DNA of 64,000 bases from assembly GCA_947179485.1 (NCBI GenBank), contig OX359247.1, positions 54,719,131 through 54,783,130 of the forward strand, read 5' to 3'. Made by a program: the position numbers and the translations under genes. The notes under the pieces were generated by a model, which did not search any database, was not told the origin of the DNA, and saw nothing but the letters and a program-made list of their open reading frames with translations. Of the stretch, positions 1 to 11,640 are shown in pieces. Every line of letters starts with the position of its first letter. Positions within the stretch are counted from its first letter, which is position 1. Source of the DNA: Allacma fusca. Its lineage: Eukaryota > Arthropoda > Collembola > Symphypleona > Sminthuridae.

Positions 1-539
1 CATTTGATAGAAATGCAACTTCCTATTTGCAGTGATACATTTTATTAAACATTTAATGTGAGTTTTATAATCATTAAAAATGTAGAATTATTACTCAAAT
101 AGTTGTATAGATACGTACATACACTTAACTCAATACTGAGCGATGTAAGGAGTCCAGAATTATCCTTTAGGACTTTAGTCATACTAGTCCTGGGATTGGC
201 TTCCACGCACAAGTGGTTTCAGCAGACCAGAACTGCGTTTAATAAAACCGAGTATCAAATATAAGGCTTATTATATTTCTCAATAACTTTGGTGGTTGCA
301 ATTTGAACCTTCTATAATAATTAAATATTGAGCTGACACACACTCGCAGTAGAAATACTACGGTGATTAAAGGGGTTAAATTTATGTCAAAATGCTTCAT
401 TAAGTTTGCATTACTATTACGAATCTAATATTTTTGTATGGTACATTTATGGAGATGTACAACTATGGAGGCATAAAACAAATCATGCATGCAACTTTGA
501 TAGACAGTTCATTGTATTTTCCCTTGCGCAGCGTTCACT
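1..539. other. AT-rich intergenic sequence
   Basis: I see no gene, RNA or recognisable element in this stretch. Confidence 0.5.
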
Positions 540-1680
540 CATGCTCAGTTCATTTTTATTGGTAATACCATTCACAAGCAGTTAAAGTCATACACGTATT
601 AACATTTACGTTTACTCAAATTGAACGTTAAAATGAAAAGTTCAATTCACGTTGCCATTAACAGTCTTGTCAATTCATTCAATTCAATAGTCAAGATTTA
701 ATTTAAAGTTTCTATTTTAATCTTAAATCTTATTTTTAGTTGATATTCGTCGAAAACGTCATGTTTTTACCGTTTTGGATCACTTCAACCGAAGGAAAAT
801 TATTCACTAAATCGGAATTATACATCTTATGCTATCTTGCGTGCTCGTCAAGTCCAGAGGTGGATTAATAAAATATTTGTTACCCTGGCTCTAAGCCTCA
901 AAATGGCCTTTTTGGCCTTTCCACTTGCAGTCTGAGAGCCTTCGATATTTTGTTTAACCCTAGTCCTAAATTTTTTACCCAGCGGGCCAGGGTGGGCCAC
1001 CCCGTTAATCTACCCCTAGTCAATCCGTATCTCAATTCAATTATGCAAAAATTTGCTTTTTGTCTAGATTTCTTGAAAAGTTGATTTGGAGCAGCGGGCA
1101 TTTTGAGCATGCATTTCATGAGAATTTAGAAAAGACGTAAAATAGTATACATAGTCTTTAATCTTTGGATATGAGTCATAAGTTAACCAATCGCGTATAT
1201 GGTGCAGGATTTACCAGCTAACTAGATTCATTATACGTAATCTCACATTCAGTTCAATCCAGTTACTGCAATCATACCTAGTCATTTGCGTTCATTCACG
1301 TTCGTTTCATTTGCCAAACAATTCAATTCAAATTCATTTGTTGCATAAATTAGTATGTTTTCACTTCACTGAAGTTTCGTTTAAATCTTGAAATATTTTA
1401 GAAACGTTCAGTTAACGAACTAGTTCATTGTATGAATTGTTGCATGCATGGTACAAATCGCTACATAAAGTATCTGGTGAGTTTGTAAACGGTGGATTGT
1501 TTATTGAAATGTTTGGGGCAGAATAAATTGTTTGAACTTCAATTCAAGGAAAACGATTCAGTTCAATTCAAAGTTATGAACTGAATCAATCGGTTCAATT
1601 TCATCGTGCATTGAATCGAAAAGTATTGAATTCAATGGAACTGAACTGAACATTTCAATTCAGAATTGAATTGGTCCGAG
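540..1680. repeat. Degenerate TTCAATTCAA word array, interrupted by a small hAT-like element
   Basis: Short words of the type ttcaattcaa, gttcaattc and cattcaattc recur throughout, most densely at 600-690, 1250-1430 and 1540-1680. The style matches the subterminal arrays of the hAT-like elements elsewhere in the window. I could not find matching termini or a target duplication, so membership in that class is inference. The 164-bp element at 855-1018 interrupts it. Confidence 0.5.
855..1018. mobile_element. Short hAT-like MITE (164 bp)
   Basis: The left end reads CAGAGGTGGATTAA and the right end, read inward, TAGGGGTAGATTAA, which fits the YARNG start of hAT termini. Flanks 847-854 (gtcaagtc) and 1019-1026 (gtcaatcc) match at 6 of 8 positions, as expected for an aged 8-bp duplication. 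There is no coding capacity. Confidence 0.55.
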
Positions 1681-2200
1681 CATATTTTCTAAATAAGTCA
1701 AAATTGTTCTAGCTCGTTGAAACTTATATATGTACAATGCTTGAAAATATTCGGTAAAATCTGTTTCACACATTGTACGTACTAGTTATTAGATTCCTTA
1801 AAGTAAACCGGCTCAATTTATATGTACATATGTATGCATGTACAAAATCTTGCGAGAAATAATTCTACGCAAGTCAACTTGCTTTTACTTTCCTCTCGTT
1901 ATGTAATTCATATGCATTAAATATCGTTTACCAGTGTTTGCATCGTAAGTTCTGTGGGATGACAACTGTCTTTTCAAGGGACCTGAATCTAGTAACCCGC
2001 TCGAGGCTTCAGTGTTTCTTTGGAAACTCCTAAATTTTGTAACGTTGCCCCCTAAGTAGGGTACGAAAGCCACTACTCATGTGGAAATCCAAGCCATTCA
2101 AATAGAATGTGAGGTGATATTTGTAACGAAGTTCCTGATATAATTCCTTGCAGCAGTTTTTAACATAAAATAAACAAGACCTTTTCATACAATTGAACAA
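1681..2200. other. Intergenic sequence 3' of GW1
   Basis: No gene is recognised. It contains short tatgtacatatgtatg-type simple sequence. Confidence 0.4.
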
Positions 2201-2205
2201 TGGAT

Positions 2206-2211
2206 TTTATT
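2206..2211 (-). terminator. Polyadenylation signal of GW1
   Basis: AATAAA on the minus strand, about 155 bp past the GW1 stop codon, comparable to the other family members. Confidence 0.55.
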
Positions 2212-2364
2212 TTAGAATTATGATAACATTTGAAACAACACGTACAAGTATTGAGACTCTTTATGAATCATAATTTTAGACCGAAACCTTGAACATTTAA
2301 ATTAATTCGTATGTTTTTTTGCAAGTAAGGAAAAACACGTTTTGGTTTGTTGAACTATGTAGCT

Positions 2365-3003
2365 CTAACCGCTCCAGCCCCAACCATCACCACCGCTCTT
2401 TCCCCAGCCATCTCCGCCGCTCTTGCCCCAGCCCCAGCCGTCACCACCGCTCTTTCCCCAACCATCTCCTCCGCTCTTGCCCCAGCCCCAACCATCTCCG
2501 CCGCTCTTGCCCCAACCCCAACCATCTCCGCCGCTCTTGCCCCAACCCCAGCCATCTCCGCCACTCTTACCCCAACCATCACCGCCGCTCTTGCCCCAAC
2601 CCCAACCATCTCCGCCGCTTTTGCCCCAGCCCCAACCATCTCCGCCACTCTTGCCCCATCCGTCTCCGCCGCTCTTGCCCCAGCCCCAACCATCTCCGCC
2701 ACTCTTGCCCCAGCCATCACCGCCGCTCTTCCAGCCCCAGCCCCATCCCTGGTTGTGGGTCTCAGCAGTCTTCAAAGTTTCCTTCTTCTCTGCAACTGCG
2801 GTTGCGGACATAACTGCTGCCACACAGCAAGTCAAGACAGCGACCAAAGCCTAAAATAAAAGGTGATGTCATTACACTGTTGAAGAAGTACCTACTTTTA
2901 AATCTTTTCTAATTCTAAAATTGGTTTTAGGAAATGAATTACGACACAATAATTTTTTGCGTCTAGAAATTATAGTCATGGGACTTACGAAAATCTTTGC
3001 CAT
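2365..3003 (-). CDS. GW1: secreted Gly/Trp-rich repeat protein, subtype A
   Basis: Exon 1 is 2989-3003 (MAKIF, followed by gtaagt). The intron is 2851-2988 and exon 2 is 2365-2850, beginning ALVAVLTCC and ending in a TAG stop, for 166 aa. Residues 1 to about 22 form a signal peptide with hydrophobic core ALVAVLTCCVAAVMSA. A charged linker (EKKETLKTAETHNQ) follows, then an array of alternating 8- and 10-residue units of the type GWGKSGGD and GWGWGKSGGD. Cysteines lie only in the signal region. The protein ends GWGWSG. It was found by its micro-exon, which simple ORF calling misses. The function is unknown; a secreted structural, adhesive, cuticular or antimicrobial role would fit the composition, but this is inference. 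The proline-rich and alanine-rich frames across the same DNA are shadows of the repeat. Confidence 0.88.
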
Positions 3004-3083
3004 TTTGAATGAGGTGAATATATTGGTTGCTAACACTGAAGAAGTTGTTTTGTATTTGATGTTTGTTGTAAGATTGTGTCCGC

Positions 3084-3091
3084 ATTTTATA
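3084..3091 (-). promoter_or_regulatory. TATA box of GW1
   Basis: TATAAAAT on the minus strand, 88 bp upstream of the GW1 ATG, matching the spacing in other family members. Confidence 0.6.
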
Positions 3092-3461
3092 CCAACAGAG
3101 CTACCATTTAGTCCCAAAAGCCGATTCTAGAGCATTTACAATGACGGAGCACCTAAATGGTAAGATTCTAATATTTTATGTAATTGTACATATATGGCGT
3201 GGAAGTTTGATAACAATAATGATTTATTGTACTGTACTTGAGCCTATGAAAACCATAACTAACTACATGTAACTTCTTTCCCGATCAAGCGATTAGTAGA
3301 CTTTTCATTTTACTTTACTACTAATATTTTTCCAACAGAGGAAAGTGTTGTTATAAGAGCTATGGTATGTAAGCAAACAAGGGATGAAGTAGCGGAGTAA
3401 TGCACTTACGCAACGCATTCAAATGCATGAGTTCAGTTCATCAGATTACTTGAATTTTTAG

Positions 3462-3480
3462 GCTCCGCTGCATTTAACAC
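3462..3480 (+). promoter_or_regulatory. Distal conserved upstream element of GW1
   Basis: The core gctccgctgcatttaacac lies 459 bp upstream of the ATG and is preceded by atcagat. Related copies occur upstream of GW3, 4, 6, 7 and 8, always on the strand opposite to the gene. A regulatory role is inferred only from conservation. Confidence 0.45.
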
Positions 3481-4390
3481 TTTTTGTATGCAACGATCGA
3501 ATTAATTGCTTTTCTATATTGTAAATATAATTTTATTACTTTTACAGTTTTGCAGGTGAACAATGTTTTTTGAATATCTTGAACTCAATTTTTCGAAGAA
3601 ATGTCTTATGGTAAATTCGATAGCAGGAACAATCGATAAGTATATGTATGTTATTTCTGTTTAACGATGGAGACAGTTTTTTCGAGTGTGGGTTGCAAGA
3701 TTTTTCTGAAACCTGTAAGCGTTTCAGATCAAAACTGAGTGAGCTTGTAAATGCAAACAGCATAACGCCTCATATGCTTCAACTTGACTTTTGCCTTTGT
3801 AATCAACCCTTGTATCTTCAGTAAAACATCCTCTTGCGTTGCTGAACTGCCAAAGTGTGTAGATCTTTTGTAGCACGCATTTACCACAACGGAAGAAATC
3901 ATGCTGGCTTGTTTGACTTTCTTAACTCATGAGATTATCTTGCAAATATGCAAGTCATTATTAGCGCTGTAACGTGTGAAATTCCGATATTGCACGCGCT
4001 ACTCCAGTATTTACTATAGATTTAATTTCCTTGTTGAAATGTTTATTGCATATAATAGGTAATAATAAGGACGGAAAACAATCCTGTTGAAAGCTTCAAA
4101 TATTTACAAATTAAAAAATTAAAAAGCTAAAATTGTATCTTAGTATCTGTGTATTCCCGGTGAAGCGGCAAAATAAAATGGATGCAAGATGCAATCAGCA
4201 GTAACAGCATAATATGTTCTAAGAACTACTTACATAGATATATAAGTGCACACGCGTAATTAGTTTTCATTAAAATTGAATAACTGTAAGAATGAAGGAG
4301 TACAGTCTATTTGTGCGCACAGTTCATTTTGATTTTTAAATTGGAAAATGCACCTAGTTCACCTTACACTGTATGTACCTCTTCACCGAC
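3481..4390. other. Intergenic sequence
   Basis: AT-rich sequence without a recognisable gene or element. Confidence 0.4.
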
Positions 4391-5434
4391 TGAATGTAAT
4401 TACTTAATGTGTGCCGAACTTCAAAGCAAAGGATTACTCCTGTGGTAGAATGAATGTTTTCCCTGAAGCTGCTATGTATGTAAGCATTTTTGTCAACAGA
4501 AAAATGTTTTACAAATCATTTGTGTACAATTGAAAAATATTAAAGGTAATCTATTTTTATGCAAAAACACAGACAAACCAGTGGAAAATTCTGCGCATTT
4601 ATTAATTTAAAAAAACCACGGTATGCAATATTAGGGCAAACTAGATCAAAAATCTGCAAGGAAGTGTGGTTCAAACTTGAGAATTTACTTCCTATTTCCT
4701 TACCTTCTATTACCACCCGTAAACTTCTCATATTGTTTTTTCTTTTGTTTAATGGGTAATTACAAGTAGATTAAGTTTTTACAAATCTGGTAGAAGCCTC
4801 ATGTAATTATTAGTTTTTAGACATAATATCTGCGGGAATAAATTGAATAAAAAGGAATGGTTAACATTGTTGTGATTGTAATTATTAATGAATTAATAAA
4901 ATGCTAATTTTCAATGCCGGTTGTGCATTTCTACATATTTTCATAAGAATCGCACAACGTCCCACACAACTGAACCCAGATACACAGATGAAGGATTGCA
5001 AAAATCATAGGGGTACAAGTTCATACTACACATTACAATAAGCCGCTGCCATGTCGTATGTACATAAGAGTTTATTCACGCTTTTTTTGCACTTATTGTT
5101 AGTAGCACGCCGTTTTACTGGGATTCTGATATTTTTTTTGTAAATGTGTACACAGAAGCTTGGCGAAAGTTGCAACAATAAGACCCATTCTAAAACAAAA
5201 TCTATCTTTATCTGAGCCAATTAACACAAGCTGAAATAGTTACAAGCTTATTAATGTATCCATGTATGTATATGCATATGCACATCCAAAGCTCTCATGT
5301 ATCATATCTGTACATATGTATGTATATGAACTTCCTCAGAGAGTAGGGGATCGATGCATTCCGTTGAATATATGTATGTACATACATAGGTGAAGGGATA
5401 CTGCGTTCAAGACAGTGACCAAGAGCTAACGCAG

Positions 5435-5442
5435 TATAAAAG
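5435..5442 (+). promoter_or_regulatory. TATA box of GW2
   Basis: TATAAAAG, 86 bp upstream of the GW2 ATG. The same box is found in the mirrored copy. Confidence 0.7.
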
Positions 5443-5520
5443 GAGAGTCGAAGTTAGTGAAACCATTAATAAACATTTTAGTTCTTTCATTGTTAACAAC
5501 AAATAAGTAACACTTTCAAA

Positions 5521-6174
5521 ATGGCAAAGATTTTCGTAAGTGACGGAAACTTCCACAGATCAAATTTTACAGTGATATAATACAGTGAAATATCTATTAT
5601 TTAGTTGATTATTTTTGTTTTGCTGGAACGTCTGAAACTCTTAAACATTGTAATGATATCTGTTTTTACATACCTGTAGGCTTTGGTCGGAGTATTCGCT
5701 TGCTGTGTGGCAGCAGTCATGTCCGCAACCGCAGTTGCAGAGAAGAAGGAAACTTTGAAGACTGCTGAGACCCACAACCAGGGATGGGGCTGGGGCTGGA
5801 AGAGCGGCGGTGATGGCTGGGGCAAGAGTGGCGGAGATGGTTGGGGCTGGGGCAAGAGCGGCGGAGACGGATGGGGCAAGAGTGGCGGAGATGGTTGGGG
5901 CTGGGGCAAGAGCGGTGGAGACGGATGGGGTTGGGGCAAGAGCGGCGGTGATGGTTGGGGTAAGAGTGGCGGAGATGGTTGGGGCTGGGGAAAGAGCGGC
6001 GGAGACGGTTGGGGAAAGAGCGGAGGAGATGGCTGGGGCTGGGGAAAGAGCGGCGGTGACGGCTGGGGTTGGGGCAAGAGCGGCGGAGATGGCTGGGGAA
6101 AGAGCGGCGGTGATGGTTGGGGCTGGGGTCACGGAGGTCAGGGAAGCAACGGAGGTTGGGGCTGGAGCGGTTAA
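5521..6174 (+). CDS. GW2: secreted Gly/Trp-rich repeat protein, subtype A
   Basis: Exon 1 is 5521-5535 (MAKIF, then gtaagt). The intron is 5536-5679, ending in ctgtag, and exon 2 is 5680-6174, for 169 aa. The signal peptide core is ALVGVFACCVAAVMSA. The linker EKKETLKTAETHNQ leads into twelve GGD-containing units that alternate between GWGKS and GWGWGKS. The C-terminus is a distinct GWGWGHGGQGSNGGWGWSG. Strongly Gly/Trp-rich with Lys and Asp balanced, it has no cysteine after the signal region, which suggests an extended secreted chain rather than a folded domain. The mirrored GW5 encodes the same protein with silent differences, which supports this frame and strand as the coding one. No homologue with known function is recognised. 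Confidence 0.9.
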
Positions 6175-6310
6175 ACCTAGTTCAAGGAATTGAAGCGTTT
6201 TTATCCATTCAGCGAGTTAATTTACTGGTTTATGTTTTTGATCTGTACTAATAACTATTCAAGAAAACCTGATTTTGCAACAAATATGTCTACCAAGTCC
6301 TTCAATTCAA

Positions 6311-6316
6311 AATAAA
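6311..6316 (+). terminator. Polyadenylation signal of GW2
   Basis: AATAAA, 137 bp after the stop codon, preserved in the mirrored GW5 copy at 29101-29106. Confidence 0.65.
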
Positions 6317-6399
6317 ATGAACTTCTTGTCAAATATTATGTTCTTAATTTCTATGATCAATTCTCTGGGCATGCGTTGGGCTTTGAAAAGATGGTTGTA

Positions 6400-7299
6400 G
6401 TTGATAGAATTATGATGTTCGTGTTTAACTTTGAGTAAATTTGGGGGTATTAATTTTGGGGTAAGGTTTGAGACGGGTAAAATTCCGTCCCAAAATTAAA
6501 ATCCCAATTCTCGCAATTTGAAACACCAAGCAAAGGTCAACCCGACCTGGAAGTAAATTTCGGATTACATACGTAAATCGTTCAAGACATTTAAGGATAT
6601 AAGCAGTACTAAACCCCTTTCCCTTCTAGGTTACAAAAGGTCTACTTGGAATCACTTATATCAACCTTTTAACTCAACAATAGCACTAATTAATTAGCAT
6701 TAATTACGTCTTTCATCCGGGTTGTTATTCCAATCAGTAGGTTAACATATATAATCACTGTATCAGGAAATATATTTATTAATATACGATAATTACGATT
6801 ATTCAAAAACCATCATTGTGGCTGAAATAATTGGAGTGTCTAATGTCACTGTCTCTAGTATCTGGTTAGGCTTTTACTTACAATTTATATTGTCCACAAA
6901 GACGCATTCATTACACTTAAGGCAATTCTGAATAACTAGGGACAAGTAGGACACTGTCCCCTCAAAAACGTTTAGTGAGAGACAGGCTACACAACTGCCA
7001 TTCCCACTTTTCATGAATGAAATTAGAATTTTCCTTACTATTTGCTAGCAAAACTTCAATAAAGCTTTAATGTATTTTAACAATCCAGTATAAATTGCTC
7101 TTAATTGAAATACTCTATCAGTAATATATTTCTTCTAAACAATAATATTTCCACCATGCCTGCGCTGTTCAAGTCCCAGCTAAAATTTTGGTCTGCATCA
7201 ACAGTTGAACAATTGGAAATTTTTTGTTTTGAGCTCTGTCCCAAATTCATGCCAGTCCAATAAATTTGTTCCAAAATGCCGGACCAGAAAGTTAGTACC
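6400..7299. other. Intergenic sequence in the left arm
   Basis: No gene is seen. The part near 6850-6950 is related to sequence downstream of GW5 (about 28500-28600), to 34330-34450 and to 55290-55380, so it marks an older duplicated flank of subtype A genes. Confidence 0.5.
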
Positions 7300-7307
7300 A
7301 TTCCTAC

Positions 7308-7709
7308 TAGGGATGCCAATGGTCTGGTCCGGACCATTTATTATGGTCCGTTTTTGGTCTGGTCCGGTCTGATCCAACACTTGGACCAGACCAGATATAA
7401 TTGGTCCAGCTTCAGGACCAGAACAGACCAGACCATAAGGACCATGGTCCAAAAAGTATGCAAAATAAAAAATTATGAGTTAACGAAATCCTGTGGAACG
7501 AATTAAAAATGTCCTTTCTGGTGATACAACAAAAATTTCACTGGATAAAACGTGATTGTTTAAGTACACTCTATGGTTTTCAGGACCATGGTCCGGACCA
7601 TGGTCTTTGGTCTGGTCCGAAAAACTGGACCAGACCAGTGGTCTGGTCTGAGCTTCGGACCAGACCAGTTTCATAAAAACTGGATCAGACCAGACCATTG
7701 GCATCACTA
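7308..7709. mobile_element. Non-autonomous hAT-like element with GGTCTGGTCC array (402 bp)
   Basis: The termini read TAGGGATGCCAATGG on the left and, inverted, TAGTGATGCCAATGG on the right. The perfect 8-bp duplication attcctac lies at 7300-7307 and 7710-7717. The interior consists almost entirely of ggtctggtcc words and their complements, so each half can fold back on itself. No transposase is encoded. The palindrome partner is at 27718-28122. Confidence 0.88.
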
Positions 7710-8290
7710 ATTCCTACATAACGAACAATTTGATAAGACTAAATTATAAACTCGATAAGTTTTTCATATCATATTGAAAGAATACTGCAGCAAATTAAAA
7801 CTTTACAGAAAGGAGTTTATTTCGATTATATTTCCAAATACAATTTAAATATACTCTGATATCATTATTTGATACTCTTTATCTTAAAATCTTCTAAATA
7901 ATTAATCTTTCTAAATCTACTCTTCATTCCCTTGAATGTGGGATATGCCAAATTATCCAAAATATAAAATTGGAAAAAATGCTGAAAAAAATCCTATCTA
8001 CTAATTATCTGCTTTACAAACCCCGGCTTTTTTCCCGGCATTATGGCTTATTATGGTTTAAAAAAGTTGGTGTCGAGTAACTCCAACATGCGGAATTACG
8101 TACGGGGGAAACAACTTTTTTTATTAAACGAACCGGGCTAAACTGATTGCGAGTTATACAAAACATTGGTTGTGGGAAATAGATTCACGGGTACTAGTAC
8201 GCAAAACAATTCGAAAACGATACGGAATGATGTAAGCATATCTAAAAAAACCTCGATGTAATTATTGCGTAACTTCGAATGTGTTTCGAA

Positions 8291-8520
8291 CAGAGATGCG
8301 CAACCACAGTTTCGTTACGTTACGTTACACTATTATGATATTTTTTAAAATTGTCGTTAATTATCACTACATTACTAAATATCGTATGAAAAATTCAGCG
8401 TTACCGTTCCGTTACTACAAGACAACGGTAATACTTAAATCGTTAATTTTCGTTACCATTAAAAAATATAAAATAGCCGTTACTTTTCGTTATCGTTACT
8501 ATTACAGTATTGTCCGCTCG
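8291..8520. mobile_element. Probable truncated hAT-like element with GTTACGTTACCG array
   Basis: It begins CAGAGATGCGCAA, the same end as the element at 47299, and continues with dense gttacgttac and cgttaccgtta words to about 8515. I found no matching right terminus or target duplication, so it is probably truncated. The right palindrome arm carries the mirror copy near 26900-27140. Confidence 0.5.
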
Positions 8521-8992
8521 TTATAAACTAAAATGTCAAACAACTAGTGTTGCCAGACGTACCTGGTATGCAGAAAATGTAGCAAAAGGCAATTTACAGT
8601 TTCTGTGTAGCTCTTGATTCACCTGCAATGTGATCCGCATCCCGACTACCCGGTGTGGTAATCTCAACATTTGTCCATTTTTCAAATTCATTTTTCTCCT
8701 TTTACCAGCAGCAGTATTCTCCATGGTTAGTTCTTATCTACTAAAAACTTCGTTAGAACCAAAACTGAATTCGTAAGCCGATCACACATCGTTTTTTTGT
8801 GAGCAAAAGCGTGTGGAATCTTGAATATGAACATAATGTATGTATTTTGCCTTTGATTTTTATATTCTATATTCTATATTCAATTCCTTGCTTCAAAAGC
8901 ATGTGCAAAGTAAAATGTATGTAAAGATTACGATGGAGCTGTTGCAATTAATCGTGCTTTATGTATCCTAAGTTTTCCAGGATAATCATCTT

Positions 8993-9010
8993 GTTAAATG
9001 CAGCAGAGCT
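8993..9010 (-). promoter_or_regulatory. Distal conserved upstream element of GW3
   Basis: Reverse-strand gctctgctgcatttaaca, 414 bp upstream of the GW3 ATG, flanked by atcagat on its 5' side and gatgattatcc on its 3' side. It matches the copies at GW1, GW6 and GW7. Confidence 0.5.
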
Positions 9011-9336
9011 GAAATGCAATTCATCTGATAAACCTAGTACACAAACAAATATAAAGCAGTGTACATCAAGGTTTAGTACTCTGCCGATTTTACCTTCTGT
9101 TCCTTATTATTAATGAAGTTCTTTCTTGCAATTAGATCAAATGGGTACTTGGAGAAAGTTCCAACATTAACTGCATATACAGCTTACTCTGTAGCAGCTT
9201 CAAGCCTAAAGTTTAGAAGTGACACATGCCGTTCATAAAGGTAGACAGTGAATCCCCAATGATGGAACTCAACATAATCTACATCCACTATAGGGATAAT
9301 TACTTGAGTCAATGTGGGAGCCTTCAGTTCGTTTCG

Positions 9337-9344
9337 TATAAAAA
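9337..9344 (+). promoter_or_regulatory. TATA box of GW3
   Basis: TATAAAAA, 87 bp upstream of the ATG. Confidence 0.7.
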
Positions 9345-9423
9345 GGAGGCAAAGCTTCCCAGAACTATCAAATACCAAATAGCTCTCTAATTGTAAACAA
9401 CTATAATAATCCCTTCATTCAAA

Positions 9424-10130
9424 ATGGCAAATATCTTTGTAAGTGTGACCAGTGTAATACCCAGGATTTCATATTTCTAAAGTTGCTAATTGAATTCAAG
9501 CCCACTTTGCATGCTGCGATTTCTAAGGTTGTAATTAAGTTTATTGTTTTGTTAAATTTGTTTTAGGCTCTCGTCGCAGTCATCGCTTGCTGTGTTGCAG
9601 CAGTTATGTCCGCAACAACAGTTGCTGACAAGAAGGAGACTTTGAAGGTCGCTGAGACACAACACAAGGGATGGGGTTGGGGAAACAAGGGACACGGCGG
9701 AGATGGCTGGGGGTGGGGGCACAAAGAACATGGTGGAGACGGCTGGGGTTGGGGTAAGAAAAACGAAGAGAAACACGGAGGTTGGGGCTGGGGACATGGT
9801 GGAGATGACAAGAAAGGAGGTGATGGTTGGGGTTGGGGACATGGTGGTGACGAAAAGAAAGGTGATGGTTGGGGCTGGGGACATGGTGGCGATGAGAAGA
9901 AAGGTGATGGTTGGGGCTGGGGACATGGAGGTGACGAAAAGAAAGGAGGTGATGGTTGGGGCTGGGGCAAGAGCGGCGGAGATGGATGGGGTTGGGGTAA
10001 GAGTGGCGGAGATGGTTGGGGATGGGGAAAGTCTGGCGGAGATGGTTGGGGATGGGGAAAGTCTGGTGGAGATGGATGGGGAAAGAGTGGAGGAAACGGT
10101 TGGGGTTGGGGTAAAGAAGGTTCCCATTAG
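9424..10130 (+). CDS. GW3: secreted Gly/Trp-rich repeat protein, subtype B
   Basis: Exon 1 is 9424-9438 (MANIF, then gtaagt). The intron is 9439-9566 and exon 2 is 9567-10130, for 192 aa. The signal peptide core is ALVAVIACCVAAVMSA. The linker is DKKETLKVAETQHK. The array has two parts: an N-terminal His- and charge-rich half with units such as GWGWGHGGDEKKGGD, and a C-terminal half of GWGWGKSGGD units, ending GWGWGKEGSH. This two-part array and the VAETQHKGWGWGNKGHG start define subtype B, shared with GW4 and GW6. It lies in tandem 3.2 kb downstream of GW2 on the same strand. Its function is unknown; histidine clusters could bind metal, but that is speculation. Confidence 0.9.
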
Positions 10131-10335
10131 ACGTGTGTAAATGCCTGCGGAAATGATAACGCGTGTTAAAACTTGTTTAAACTTTCAACCTATAAATTAA
10201 CACAAATCTGTCGGTAGCATTTGGTTATCCGAAAGTTTTACCGCGATTACTATTTTTCATTTAAATTGCATGGGTCGTACAGTTCTCATGCATACATTGC
10301 CTGATGATAAAATGTAGCCTGTAACTGTGATGTTT

Positions 10336-10341
10336 AATAAA
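10336..10341 (+). terminator. Polyadenylation signal of GW3
   Basis: AATAAA, 206 bp after the stop codon. Confidence 0.6.
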
Positions 10342-10344
10342 ATG

Positions 10345-11281
10345 GTTTTGGAGTCCTTTAATCAATGGTTCTACAGTAATCATTAATTTACTTAAGAAAG
10401 TCGTTGGTTAAATTTTAAAAGTATTAACTACATTGGGTAACTCATGCTTTTTACACGGGATCTCTAGCACAGGAAAATGGAAAAAGTGCTTACCGGTCCG
10501 AAAGAGTTGCCTTATCCTTCGCGTCCGTTTCTCATTCCTAATCATGCATTACCTCATAGCCGCCTGCCAGGATGTCTGTCCCAAACTGTCCAACCACCAA
10601 ATGAGCATACCCATTATTCTTCAGGTCTGACCGTTGATTAAACGTCAGAACAGATGCTGAAAAATGAACTAGAACCATGATACTTTGTAGATTCATTGTA
10701 ACTTCTTTGTAGTGGTGAGACATTTAGGTTTACGGTTACTTAGGAATCAAAGATTGTCAGGGTATGAGAATTATCCTTAGGATTCATCAAGATGTATAAG
10801 TCAGTTATGTAACCAAGGGTGTCGTCGCACGTAACTCCAGATGTAAAGCACATATGAAGGGTACACATATTGCGACACGGGTAACTTCACGAAATGAGAA
10901 TCCAAAGTGCAATTATCAAAATGCCATAAAATATGAAAGTATGTTTGAAGGGAAGTCGTATTTTCAGTATTCAGTATTTCATGTCTCTCTTACTTCTGAA
11001 CTTTTCTATATAATTTCTCAAGAGCTTTACTAATGAGTCAATCACTCTGAGTCCAAAATCCCAGTTGGCTCTCCTTTGCAGTCGAGCATAAGTGTTACCT
11101 TTTCCTCATCTGAGTTCCAACACGGCATCTTACTATTGGCGTTTCCTTACCTTATGCCATTTCTCAAAACCAATCAAATCCTTATTCTAATTAACAAAGG
11201 TTATATATATCCTTAAAGTCACTGAGACTGGGGTGCATATGTACATACCAGTGCATCTGCAAATTTATAATTTTAGGACTT
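10345..11281. other. Intergenic inner end of the left arm
   Basis: No gene with a supported product. The short ORFs here lack family resemblance. The palindrome homology stops abruptly at the end of this stretch. Confidence 0.4.
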
Positions 11282-11337
11282 TCGAAATAATAATTTATAA
11301 AGTGCATTTAGGAGGCCGCCTAGACTGGCCCAGTGGT

Positions 11338-11640
11338 CGTCACGGGAACAAGTAACACCCACGTACATGGGAACGAGAACGAGTACCGGAACGGGTACGG
11401 GAATAAATATTTTGTTCCCAACCGGTTTGGGGACAGGAACAGGAACACGGATCCTCATTTTGTTCCCGTTCCCGATGGGAACGGGTACAGTCTACGCATA
11501 ATCCCGTTCGCACACCTGTTGGGAACGAGAACGAGTACCAGAAAGGGTACGGGAATAAATATTTTGTTCCCAACCGGTTTGGGGACAGGAACAGGAACAC
11601 GGATCCTCATTTTGTTCCTGTTCAGTTTCACTCTCTTATG
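11338..11640. repeat. GGGAACGGGTACGGG word array with 152-bp direct duplication
   Basis: Words such as gggaacgggtacggg and their complements fill the block. A 152-bp unit starting tgggaacgag at 11368 repeats at 11520. A third partial copy, matching 11458-11520, lies at 12341-12402. It resembles a hAT subterminal array, but termini and target duplication could not be fixed. Confidence 0.6.

Larger units (their letters stand above)
4400..11281. repeat. Left arm of a giant inverted repeat
   Basis: This segment is the reverse complement of 24139-30930. Position pairs sum to about 35417 at GW2/GW5 and 35421 at GW3/GW4, the offset being small indels. From about 5000 inward the arms are nearly identical. 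From about 4400 to 5000 they diverge clearly, with an extra segment near 4940-4970. The inner end is sharp, at the sequence aggactt near 11281. The arm carries GW2, GW3 and one hAT-like element. Confidence 0.9.

Noticed and set aside
2319-2859. Proline-rich, Ala/Thr-rich and Ala/Gly-rich ORFs over the GW1 array, and the equivalents over GW2-GW9
   Set aside because: They arise because the repeat codons lack stops in most frames. They have no signal peptide, promoter or splice structure, and differ in residues between palindrome copies where the GW frame does not.
7101-7707. Overlapping ORFs at 7.1-7.7 kb and their mirrors at 27.7-28.3 kb
   Set aside because: They run through the GGTCTGGTCC element in several frames, with no protein family resemblance.
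8536-8724. 62-aa minus ORF conserved in both palindrome arms (26697-26885)
   Set aside because: Conservation follows from arm identity. The copies differ at amino-acid-changing sites and there is no recognised domain.
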